Part shown: positions 1 through 6,170 of the stretch, piece by piece
Layout of the letters: every line of letters begins with the position of its first letter
How positions within the stretch are numbered: the first letter of the stretch is position 1
NCBI GenBank assembly: GCA_012522035.1
Contig: JAAYLF010000241.1
Location: 1-9,900 of the forward strand
DNA length: 9,900 bases
Direction: 5' to 3'
From: Clostridiaceae bacterium
GTDB taxonomy: Bacteria > Bacillota > Clostridia > UBA1212 > DUPL01
Position numbers and translations under genes: made by a program
The notes under the pieces: generated by a model
Databases searched by the model: none
Seen by the model: the letters and a program-made list of their open reading frames with translations, nothing else
What the model was told of the DNA's origin: nothing

Positions 1-28
1 AGACTCTTTCTTCTATATAATCTTTCAA
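1..28 (-). CDS. spoIIID: SpoIIID sporulation regulator, N-terminal fragment (cut by window edge)
   Basis: Only nine codons are inside the window. They read MKDYIEERV from a TTG start at 28-26. A purine-rich Shine-Dalgarno (AAAGGGGG, 43-36) sits 7 nt upstream. From memory of the family, SpoIIID proteins of Bacillus and clostridia begin with (M/L)-x-DYI-x-ER, followed by a helix-turn-helix DNA-binding domain. SpoIIID is a small transcription factor of the mother cell that adjusts sigma-E genes and promotes sigma-K synthesis. The identification rests on this short match plus a sigma-E-like promoter in the right place just upstream. The gene lies directly downstream of the PHP gene on the same strand, so read-through from it is possible. 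The fragment is too short to exclude another gene. Confidence 0.62.
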
Positions 29-32
29 TGAT

Positions 33-130
33 AAGCCCCCTTTGAGCTGTTGCCTGCTTTTGTCTAATATATATGAGCAGGTATGTTTTAATATTCCAAT
101 TGTAAAAAACAACTCAAAGGGGAATAGCTT
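33..130 (-). repeat. Nested inverted repeat around the spoIIID promoter and Shine-Dalgarno
   Basis: The outer arms are 37-51 and 108-122, complementary at 14 of 15 positions. The one mismatch (C47/A112) becomes a permitted G-U pair only in minus-strand RNA, which points to RNA made from that strand. Four more outer pairs (33-36 with 127-130) lie beyond a 4-nt bulge and reach the stop codon of the PHP gene. An inner perfect 6-bp repeat (53-58 with 76-81) flanks the promoter -10. In a minus-strand transcript reading through from the PHP gene, the outer stem would bury the spoIIID Shine-Dalgarno. It does not look like an intrinsic terminator: the loop is long and no U-tract follows the second arm. 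Confidence 0.6.
68..96 (-). promoter_or_regulatory. Sigma-E-like promoter for spoIIID
   Basis: Read on the minus strand, GAATATT (96-90) fits the sigma-E -35 consensus GHATATT. A 14-bp spacer follows, then CATATATA (75-68), which resembles the sigma-E -10 CATACAHT with two differences. Transcription would start near 60-62, giving a leader of about 33 nt that contains the Shine-Dalgarno at 43-36. Known spoIIID genes are expressed by mother-cell sigma-E, so promoter class and gene agree. TTAGACAAAA (67-58), at the predicted start site, matches 9 of 10 positions of the SpoIIID site WWRRACARNY as I recall it, so autoregulation is possible. Confidence 0.55.
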
Positions 131-789
131 TAAAATTTCAAATCAAAGTTTTTTGAAAGAATAAGGTCTTTTAACTCCTTCTCATCAGCTGGCACAAAAT
201 CGGTAAAAATACCTCCCCTGCCCACATGATGAACCTTGTGGCAGTCGGTTCCGGATATTCCAAGCATGTTGTTCTTCCTGGCATAATCCACCGCTTTGTA
301 GTTCCTCGATTCATGCTCGGTGTGCAGATTGTACACCTCAATGCCATCCACATATTCCTTCGGAGCAGGTTTCATATGGTCGCGAAAGGGATGTGCCTGA
401 AAAACAGCCAAATCATACTCCTTGGCAAGATAATAGAATTCTTTAAGAGATAATCCAAATAGCTCCTTTCCATGTTTCAAGAAATTTAAGACATTCCCAA
501 AAACAAGGTAATCGTTGTATGATTCATCAAGCCTTACTTCCGCACCCAAATAAACTTTTATTCTGTCTTGGGCAGCTGAAAGGGCATTGTTGTACCCTTT
601 GCAAAATCTATCAAGAATGTCTTTTGTATCCTTCAAGTCATGAAACAAAGGACCTGTAAAATGATCAGTTATAACTATCCCGTCATAACCTTTCTGTACA
701 TACAACTCTATCATTTCTTGAGCTGTAATTTTCCCACATGGGCTAACTTCACTGGTATGGCTGTGCAACTCTATCCTGTACTTTCTCAA
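130..789 (-). CDS. PHP-domain metal-dependent hydrolase/phosphoesterase
   Basis: A 219-residue cytoplasmic protein consisting of a single PHP domain (polymerase and histidinol phosphatase family). The expected metal ligands are visible in order: H9-x-H11 (LHSH), D42-H43 (TDHF), E84, H133 (QAHPF) and D182-x-H184 (GTDCH). Such enzymes hydrolyse phosphoesters using two or three metal ions. The subgroup here resembles free-standing PHP proteins related to histidinol phosphatase or TrpH, and the substrate cannot be told from sequence. The start is TTG at 789-787, with AGGAG about 10 nt upstream; an ATG nearer that site (799-797) is out of frame. No convincing promoter or terminator was found. The gene is divergent from the heparinase-like gene and sits just upstream of spoIIID on the same strand. 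Confidence 0.85.
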   Translation of the reverse strand: MRKYRIELHSHTSEVSPCGKITAQEMIELYVQKGYDGIVITDHFTGPLFHDLKDTKDILDRFCKGYNNALSAAQDRIKVYLGAEVRLDESYNDYLVFGNVLNFLKHGKELFGLSLKEFYYLAKEYDLAVFQAHPFRDHMKPAPKEYVDGIEVYNLHTEHESRNYKAVDYARKNNMLGISGTDCHKVHHVGRGGIFTDFVPADEKELKDLILSKNFDLKF

Positions 790-839
790 AGATCTTCATC
801 TCCTGTTAAGTATTACTCCTTTATTCTAACAAACACATG

Positions 840-868
840 TTGATAATTGCTATATAAAGTGTTAATAT
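840..868 (+). promoter_or_regulatory. Candidate sigma-A promoter of the heparinase-like gene
   Basis: TTGATA (840-845) and TAATAT (863-868) are separated by 17 bp, each hexamer having two differences from consensus. The predicted start near 875 leaves a very short leader containing AAAGGA (880-885). It lies in the 106-bp gap between the divergent PHP and heparinase-like genes. Confidence 0.5.
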
Positions 869-895
869 TGGAAAAAATAAAAGGATATGAGGAAC

Positions 896-2722
896 ATGAA
901 AGAAGTGCTAAAAGAGGTTAATCACTGCATAAAAGACAGTATTGTTGATTATGGGGATTTCAAATTGTTTCTCGATCTTGGTAACGGCTATTCAAGAAAC
1001 GATTTCTTTCCGCCAAAACAAGGTAGTGAACATATTCTAAATAAAGCGGAAGAGTATTTGAATCACCCTTATCCACAGCTGACAGCCTCCATGTACATGG
1101 AATTCAAAAGAAACGGAAACAGAACCAACTATGAAAAACCGTATTTCAAAAGACGCGACATGCTCTTTTACTATCTCCTTGCCGAATGCATTGAAAGAAA
1201 GGGACATTTCACAGACAAACTGATTGATTTATTATGGATGATACTTGAGGAAAGCACCTGGGTGCTGCCTGCCCACAACGGTCACATGCCCCACTCAAGT
1301 CATATATGCCCTCTTCCCTACTGTTTCAAAGAAGAAGTCGACTATATCGATCTTTTTGCAGCAGAGACCGGCGCTCTTCTTGCCTGGGTATACTACCTTG
1401 CAGAGGACATCCTAAACTCAGTCACCCCCGTTATAGCAAGCAGGCTGCTATATGAGCTGGACAGAAGGATAATAAATCCGTTTCTTGCCAACGACGACAT
1501 GTGGTGGACTTCACTGAAAGGAAACATGGTAAACAACTGGAATCCCTGGATTGTATCCAATGCTCTTGTTGTTTGCGCTCTTTGTGTCAAAGACAAAAAA
1601 ACAAGAGAAATATTTGTAGAGAGAGCCTGCAGAATGCTGGACGGCTTTACTAAACACTATCCGGACGATGGCGGATGCGACGAAGGCCCCTCCTACTGGA
1701 ACGTTGCCGGCGCTTCATATTTTGACTGCCTTGAACTGATTTATGATATGACAAACGGCAGAATAGACGTGTTTTCAAATCCATTTGTAGGAAGAATAAT
1801 GGAATACATAATGCACATGCATGTCGTTGATGATTTTTATCTCAACTTTGCAGACAGTCCCGCAAAAATTACAGTGGACTTTTCTGCAGTTGCCCGAATG
1901 GGAAGAAGAACAAAATCAGCTGACCTTGAAGCTTTTGGTCTTGCACTATACAACCACACAAAACCCTGCATAATATCGCAAAGAACATACAGGACAATAA
2001 AATCCCTTTATGATGTGCCGCAAAAACAAGGCGCTGAATACACGGCAAAAAATGCCGCGCTTCCCCGGCTTGGAGTTATGGTTCTGAGAAGTGACAAATC
2101 CATTTTGGGAATAAAGGGAGGACACAATGCAGAAGGCCACAACCATAATGATGTTGGCAACTTCATTGTCTTTGTAAATTCAAATCCCCTCATTATAGAT
2201 GTAGGTGTAGGCACCTACACAAAAGAAACCTTTAGCTCCCAAAGATACAGTATTTGGACAATGCGTTCGGAATACCACAATCTTCCCAACATTGCCGGAC
2301 ACGAGCAAATTGCAGGTTTTGCAAAAAGAGCCACCAATTGCGTGTTTGATTTGCAAAACAGAACCTTCAGAGCAGAGCTTAAAGAAGCCTATGGTTTTGA
2401 GAAACTTGTTTCCTACACAAGGGAAGCCAGAATGTATGAGGATGGCTGCATTGCAATTATTGAGGACATAAAAATGGAGGAAAAATCGGATGTGAATTTC
2501 CACCTGATGACAATCGAAAAACCAAGGATAAGTGAAAACTGTCTAATCTTCGAAAATGGAAAGGTAGAGTTTGACAAGTCTCTTGAAGTGTTTGTAGAGC
2601 AAATAGGGATGAATGACGAAAAGCTTTCAGGCGTGTGGAAAACAAACAGTGTATTCAGAATACATTTGAAAGCAAAGGGTATAAAAGAAGGAATATATCA
2701 CTTCAATATATTCCCTCAATAG
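896..2722 (+). CDS. Heparinase II/III-family protein (probable cytoplasmic polysaccharide/oligosaccharide lyase)
   Basis: About 608 residues. The N-terminal half (roughly 60-360) is helix-rich and fits the alpha/alpha-toroid of uronate polysaccharide lyases, including NNWNPW (213-218) and DDGGCDEGPSYW (257-268). The C-terminal half is the beta-rich heparinase II/III domain, with GGHNAEGHNHND (408-419) and SEYHNLPNIAG (458-468). Family members cleave uronic-acid glycosidic bonds by beta-elimination using Tyr and His; Tyr267 and the His cluster near 410-417 are candidates by analogy only. There is no signal peptide, so it probably acts on imported oligosaccharides or on an internal polymer. The substrate (heparin, alginate, other) cannot be assigned. 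The start at 896 is preferred because AAAGGA (880-885) is 10 nt away; an in-frame ATG at 887 would leave almost no spacing. The last 20 bp overlap the convergent thioesterase gene. Confidence 0.8.
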   Translation: MKEVLKEVNHCIKDSIVDYGDFKLFLDLGNGYSRNDFFPPKQGSEHILNKAEEYLNHPYPQLTASMYMEFKRNGNRTNYEKPYFKRRDMLFYYLLAECIERKGHFTDKLIDLLWMILEESTWVLPAHNGHMPHSSHICPLPYCFKEEVDYIDLFAAETGALLAWVYYLAEDILNSVTPVIASRLLYELDRRIINPFLANDDMWWTSLKGNMVNNWNPWIVSNALVVCALCVKDKKTREIFVERACRMLDGFTKHYPDDGGCDEGPSYWNVAGASYFDCLELIYDMTNGRIDVFSNPFVGRIMEYIMHMHVVDDFYLNFADSPAKITVDFSAVARMGRRTKSADLEAFGLALYNHTKPCIISQRTYRTIKSLYDVPQKQGAEYTAKNAALPRLGVMVLRSDKSILGIKGGHNAEGHNHNDVGNFIVFVNSNPLIIDVGVGTYTKETFSSQRYSIWTMRSEYHNLPNIAGHEQIAGFAKRATNCVFDLQNRTFRAELKEAYGFEKLVSYTREARMYEDGCIAIIEDIKMEEKSDVNFHLMTIEKPRISENCLIFENGKVEFDKSLEVFVEQIGMNDEKLSGVWKTNSVFRIHLKAKGIKEGIYHFNIFPQ

Positions 2723-3137
2723 TTGTAGACACTCCTTCATATGACTTGAAAAGCTCAAAAACCTTTTCGTTCTCCTTCTTTATGGAGATGATTTTATTAT
2801 CCTTCAAGAAACAATGGCGGCTTTCGCCTGTTGCCCGTATTTTTCTGCTTTTCAAGTCATACACCTCGTAACCAAAGCAAAACTTTGCACCACTGACCAT
2901 TTTCAGGCATGTCACTATGAAAACCGTATCACCAAATCTTGCAGGGGATTTGTACTCACAGTTTAAAGACACAACAGGTGATATGATTCCTTTTTTCTCA
3001 ACGGCATCATAACTCATTCCCATCTTTTCCAAATAGTCAATTCTTGCCTCTTCAAACCACCTTATATAATTCGAGTGATGAACCACTCCCATTTGGTCCG
3101 TCTCATAATACTGCACTTTATGAACATATGCTTCCAT
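2703..3137 (-). CDS. YbgC/FadM-type hot-dog acyl-CoA thioesterase
   Basis: A 144-residue protein, the normal size for a single hot-dog domain of the 4-hydroxybenzoyl-CoA thioesterase/YbgC group. The N-terminus carries the diagnostic stretch VQYYETDQMGVVHHSNYIRW (about 8-27), in which the Asp of ETDQMG is the usual catalytic acid and the following HxxY contacts the substrate. Family members hydrolyse acyl-CoA or acyl-ACP thioesters in the cytoplasm; the acyl chain preferred is unknown. The ATG at 3137-3135 has AGGAG only 2 nt upstream and a second AGGAGG about 15 nt upstream, so the ribosome site is unusual. It is the last gene of the operon starting at 5019, 23 bp after the membrane-protein gene. 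Its 3' end overlaps the heparinase-like gene by 20 bp on the opposite strand. Confidence 0.9.
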   Translation of the reverse strand: MEAYVHKVQYYETDQMGVVHHSNYIRWFEEARIDYLEKMGMSYDAVEKKGIISPVVSLNCEYKSPARFGDTVFIVTCLKMVSGAKFCFGYEVYDLKSRKIRATGESRHCFLKDNKIISIKKENEKVFELFKSYEGVSTTIEGIY

Positions 3138-3160
3138 TGCTCCTACAACAGTCCTCCTGG

Positions 3161-3874
3161 CTATCTCCTGAAAATGTCATTAATCAGCAGGATTGGGATA
3201 TTTCTCTTGCCTGTTATGTTCTCGGAATTAAAGTAGATCTTTTTGCTGTGCAAATCTGCTGCACAAAACGCAATCTGTACAACAACGTCCTTAGGCTCAT
3301 TGTAATTGAAATAGTCCTTGACCTGCTTGTATTTCTCAACCTTGCGTTTGGTTACTTCATCCAGAACAACACAGCATATGCCGGTTATAGCCTTGATAGC
3401 CATGTCATTATCAAAATAATATCTTGTCAATGTATTCTCCACATTTCTTACCTTTTTTAAATCAAACTCTTCCTCTTTGACACAAAAAGCCGCCTTTATG
3501 TATAATCCATCCTTCAAAGGCTCTTCAAGAACAAAAACATCAATCAAATCCGGAAGGCTCACCACATGGAATCCAAGATCCTTCAGTGACTTTCCAAAAC
3601 CTTCGGACAAATTGTCAAAAGGCAGTTCTATTTCATTTTCCTCCTTGTATTTCCACATAACTTTTTTGTACCCATACGTTTTGGAAAGCACAAAGTGCAA
3701 AACAAAAGATAGAATACAAACCACAACCCCTATAACCAGCACAACAAAGTTGTTGAAATAGGTGACAACAACACCTTTTTCAAAAAGAATGTAAACCAAA
3801 ATGCTAACAGGTATTGATAAAATCCCAACTGCAATCAATGAGTTGACAAAATTGTAGTAAAACTTGTCCTTCAC
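3161..3874 (-). CDS. Unrecognised two-helix membrane protein with cytoplasmic domain
   Basis: I do not recognise a family. From a GTG start at 3874 the product is 237 residues. Two hydrophobic segments (about 8-31 and 39-62) form a membrane hairpin. Lys-rich flanks (KDK at the start, and a run of Lys/Tyr after helix two) predict both ends inside the cell. The remaining ~170 residues are a charged soluble alpha/beta-like domain with several Cys (GICCVV, AFCAAD) but no catalytic motif I can name. The GTG start is preferred because AGGAAGGA lies 6 nt upstream. An in-frame TTG at 3892-3890 overlaps the stop of the preceding dehydrogenase gene (TTGA), but its ribosome site is weaker. With either start the gene is tightly coupled to the dehydrogenase, so it belongs to that operon. 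It could be a structural or accessory membrane protein. Confidence 0.7.
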   Translation of the reverse strand: MKDKFYYNFVNSLIAVGILSIPVSILVYILFEKGVVVTYFNNFVVLVIGVVVCILSFVLHFVLSKTYGYKKVMWKYKEENEIELPFDNLSEGFGKSLKDLGFHVVSLPDLIDVFVLEEPLKDGLYIKAAFCVKEEEFDLKKVRNVENTLTRYYFDNDMAIKAITGICCVVLDEVTKRKVEKYKQVKDYFNYNEPKDVVVQIAFCAADLHSKKIYFNSENITGKRNIPILLINDIFRR

Positions 3875-3888
3875 AAATAATCCTTCCT

Positions 3889-5019
3889 TCAAAAAATAAT
3901 ATACCTTACCTCTTCTTCCTTGCCCGTCTCATTGGAGAGCTGGGCTGCTTCAAGAATACAGTTAATATTCAGAGAATCCAAAAGCTTTGCACCCTTTTTA
4001 AGTTCTGTATCGCCTTCATACACACTCTGCAAAAAGGAGTACATTGAATGCACATGTCCTCTAAGCCAGCTTACAGGAGCCTTTGAACTTGGGAATACTC
4101 CTCCAGGATACTCGTACTTGCCTATGCAGTCAATTACTGTGTACCCCGATTCTCCTCCATAGGGACTTGTCTCCTTTGTGCCATCAAAGAAATACAGTTT
4201 ATTCGGTTCCATCAAACTAAACTTGACTGCTCCCTTGTCTCCATGTATTTCTATCTCCAAACCATCATTCGTGCCTATGGTTATTCTGCTTACTGTAATA
4301 GTTCCAAGGCCTCCATTTTCAAGCCTTGCTATCATGGAAAAATGCTCATCGCAATCCGTTATCTCCTTGTTCAGTATATGTTCCCTGCCAATAACCGACC
4401 TTATCCTGGTTCCTGTTATGTGGGTAATCAGATCCACCACATGGGAGCCCAAATCATACAATGCGCCGCCACCACTCATTTTTCTGTCTCCCCTCCAGCC
4501 ATAACTGGATCTGTTCAATCCGGAAGAATGGAGATACCTTCCGCTAAAACCCACCACATTACCTATTCTTCCCTCTTCCACCAATTGTTTTGCCCTCATG
4601 GTGGCAGGAAAATATCTGTTGTTGAAAACAATACCACAGACAATTTTGGCGTCTTTCAGTACATTCTGCACCAGAATTGCCTCATCCCTGGTATTTACAG
4701 CAGGTTTCTCACAATAAACGTGTTTTCCGCAATTTACAGCTTTAAGGATTTGCTCTGCATGCATATAGTTTGGAGTGCATATTGACACCACATCTATTTC
4801 AGGGTTTGATACAACCTCATCATAATCCATAACTCCATATTTGAACCCGTACTGCTCTTTAGCCTTGTTGGCATTTTCTTCAGTTCTTGAGCACACGGTA
4901 TGCAGACATGCCTCAAACGGCAAATCGTTATAAAAGTACCTGAGATTCGATATGGCATAGCTGTGGGTTTTACCCATAAATCCGGTACCTACGACAGCCA
5001 CATTTATTGTTTTCTTCAT
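3889..5019 (-). CDS. Gfo/Idh/MocA-family NAD(P)-dependent oxidoreductase
   Basis: About 376 residues from the ATG at 5019-5017, which has AGGAGG 7 nt upstream. A longer in-frame GTG start at 5040 is unlikely because it would lie at or upstream of the predicted transcription start. The N-terminal Rossmann fold carries the dinucleotide motif VVGTGFMG (about 8-15). The family motif CEKP follows (GKHVYCEKPAVN, ~90-101). The C-terminal alpha/beta domain has the GGGALYDLGSHVVDL segment, whose Asp and His are the usual active-site residues. These enzymes oxidise or reduce sugars, inositols and related polyols with NAD(P). The exact sugar is not predictable; myo-inositol or a deoxy/uronic sugar are possibilities. 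It is the first gene of a three-gene operon with the membrane protein and thioesterase, behind a good sigma-A promoter. No signal peptide is present, so it is cytoplasmic. Confidence 0.88.
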   Translation of the reverse strand: MKKTINVAVVGTGFMGKTHSYAISNLRYFYNDLPFEACLHTVCSRTEENANKAKEQYGFKYGVMDYDEVVSNPEIDVVSICTPNYMHAEQILKAVNCGKHVYCEKPAVNTRDEAILVQNVLKDAKIVCGIVFNNRYFPATMRAKQLVEEGRIGNVVGFSGRYLHSSGLNRSSYGWRGDRKMSGGGALYDLGSHVVDLITHITGTRIRSVIGREHILNKEITDCDEHFSMIARLENGGLGTITVSRITIGTNDGLEIEIHGDKGAVKFSLMEPNKLYFFDGTKETSPYGGESGYTVIDCIGKYEYPGGVFPSSKAPVSWLRGHVHSMYSFLQSVYEGDTELKKGAKLLDSLNINCILEAAQLSNETGKEEEVRYIIF

Positions 5020-5042
5020 GGAGCAGCCTCCTTTTTTCACAT

Positions 5043-5071
5043 ATTATAACCCAAGGCTTGCCTTTTGGCAA
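5043..5071 (-). promoter_or_regulatory. Sigma-A promoter of the dehydrogenase operon
   Basis: On the minus strand, TTGCCA (5071-5066) and a perfect TATAAT (5048-5043) are 17 bp apart. The predicted start near 5036 gives a short leader holding AGGAGG before the ATG at 5019. The -35 is part of an inverted repeat, TTGCC-TTTT-GGCAA (5058-5071). A second one, AAGGC-TT-GCCTT (5053-5064), overlaps it in the spacer. Both suggest a repressor site. Confidence 0.75.
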
Positions 5072-5076
5072 TTCTG

Positions 5077-5106
5077 TTGAAGTATCCGACCCCCATATGA
5101 TATAAT
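5077..5106 (+). promoter_or_regulatory. Sigma-A promoter of the nuclease-ATPase operon
   Basis: TTGAAG (5077-5082) and a perfect TATAAT (5101-5106) are 18 bp apart, with start predicted around 5112-5114. The leader to the ATG at 5137 is only about 24 nt and its ribosome site is weak (AAAGAG, 5122-5127). Translation of the nuclease may therefore be modest. Confidence 0.7.
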
Positions 5107-5120
5107 TTTTCATATCATAT
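5095..5120. repeat. Perfect 9-bp inverted repeat over the nuclease operon -10 and start site
   Basis: ATATGATAT (5095-5103) and ATATCATAT (5112-5120) are exact inverse copies separated by 8 bp. The repeat covers half of the -10 and the predicted start site, the classic place for a repressor operator. An RNA hairpin role is less likely because transcription starts inside the repeat. The arms are AT-rich, so some chance contribution is possible. Confidence 0.5.
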
Positions 5121-5136
5121 TAAAGAGTGTGATTCT

Positions 5137-6168
5137 ATGAGCAGTTATAAATTCATACATACAGCGGACATTCATCTAAAAAACATAAATGATGATGTTT
5201 ATGAGACCTTTGTAAAAATAATAAGCATGGCAAAAAAAGATAATATCGACTTTTTGTTAATCGCAGGAGATTTGTTTGATTCTGCGCATCCTGACAAAAC
5301 ACTGGTAAACAAGGTCAAGGAACTTTTTGAACTAATAAGGAGCTGCAGAATATTCATAGCTCCTGGCAATCACGACCCCCTTGTCTTCAATTCTCCTTAC
5401 CTTTCTGAAAAGTGGCCAGACAATGTAATTATCTTTAAGGAAAGGCTTTCTTTTGTAACATTGGGAAACATCCGCTTCTACGGAAGAGCCTTTGCAAGTC
5501 ACTTTGAGGAAGATGGCCTGCTTGCCAGGATAAGCCTTGATGGAAGTTATACAAACATACTAGTCATGCATGGTGATGTTGCTGCCCGTTCCATGTACAA
5601 CCCAATTCCCAAAACCCTTCTTGATGAAATTGGGTTTGACTACTGTGCTTTGGGACATATACACAAACCCATGTCGAATAACTCATATACCTTTCCCGGC
5701 TCTCCTGAAGCAAAGGGCTTTGATGAACATGGGACTTTGGGAATAGTTTTGGGACATATCGAAAATGGAGTTGTAAGTACGAAGTTTTATCCCACAAGCA
5801 AGAAAAGATATGTCATAAAAGAACTGGATATATCAAATCTTAAAACCCACGACGCAATACTAAACAGGATAAATGAAGAATGCGGAAGTTCAAAAGACCA
5901 TTACAGGGTAATCCTCAAAGGCAGTGTGGAAGCAAGTCCGGATACAAAAGTTTTGGAATCTTTTTTGTCTCCATACTACACTCACATGGAAATCATAGAT
6001 AAAACAGTTATGAGTATGGATTTTGAAAAACTCAAAAAAGAAAACACATTAAAAGGCATCTTTCTGAGAAACATGCTGGACAAAATGAAACTGGAGCCGG
6101 GCAACTTGATTCTTTCTGAAAGCTTGATGCTCGGATTAAAGGCTTTCGACGAAGATATAGAGGTGTAG
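5137..6168 (+). CDS. SbcD/Mre11/YhaO-like DNA repair nuclease (metallophosphoesterase)
   Basis: A 343-residue calcineurin-type metallophosphoesterase with all Mre11 phosphodiesterase motifs: D11-x-H13 (TADIHL), GDLFD (44-48, Asp45), GNHD (77-80), H145 (VMHGD) and GHIH (173-176). The segment PGSPEAKGFDE (187-197) after the last motif is typical of SbcD/YhaO proteins. In Mre11-type complexes this subunit is the Mn-dependent exo/endonuclease that trims DNA ends, working with a Rad50-like ATPase. The next gene, 2 bp downstream, encodes just such an ATPase. The C-terminal ~110 residues would be the capping and ATPase-binding region, shorter than in large SbcD proteins. The ATG start has a weak ribosome site but sits at the conserved N-terminus (YKFIHTADIH), so it is secure. 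Confidence 0.9.
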   Translation: MSSYKFIHTADIHLKNINDDVYETFVKIISMAKKDNIDFLLIAGDLFDSAHPDKTLVNKVKELFELIRSCRIFIAPGNHDPLVFNSPYLSEKWPDNVIIFKERLSFVTLGNIRFYGRAFASHFEEDGLLARISLDGSYTNILVMHGDVAARSMYNPIPKTLLDEIGFDYCALGHIHKPMSNNSYTFPGSPEAKGFDEHGTLGIVLGHIENGVVSTKFYPTSKKRYVIKELDISNLKTHDAILNRINEECGSSKDHYRVILKGSVEASPDTKVLESFLSPYYTHMEIIDKTVMSMDFEKLKKENTLKGIFLRNMLDKMKLEPGNLILSESLMLGLKAFDEDIEV

Positions 6169-6170
6169 AA

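Noticed and set aside
33..130. The inverted repeat at the left edge as transposon ends or a MITE
   Set aside because: No target-site duplication is visible, the interior is a promoter, and one arm is a working-looking Shine-Dalgarno. A regulatory role explains it better.
2180..2503. Minus-strand open frame of 107 codons inside the heparinase-like gene
   Set aside because: It lies antisense to a well-supported conserved domain, has no plausible ribosome site, and encodes a Cys/Phe-rich product typical of a shadow frame.
2640..2664. Palindrome TGTATTC-A-GAATACA followed on the minus strand by a T-rich stretch, as a thioesterase terminator
   Set aside because: The stem is only about 6 pairs and AT-rich, and the T-tract is interrupted. 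It lies in the heparinase coding sequence and is close to chance expectation.
2748..2768. GAAAAG / CTTTTC inverted repeat after the heparinase stop as a plus-strand terminator
   Set aside because: The stem is short with only two G-C pairs, the loop is 9 nt, and what follows is not a clean T-run. It is coding sequence of the thioesterase.
4243..4785. Plus-strand open frame of 180 codons opposite the dehydrogenase gene
   Set aside because: It lies entirely antisense to the Rossmann and catalytic motifs of the dehydrogenase. The composition is low-information and no domain is recognisable.
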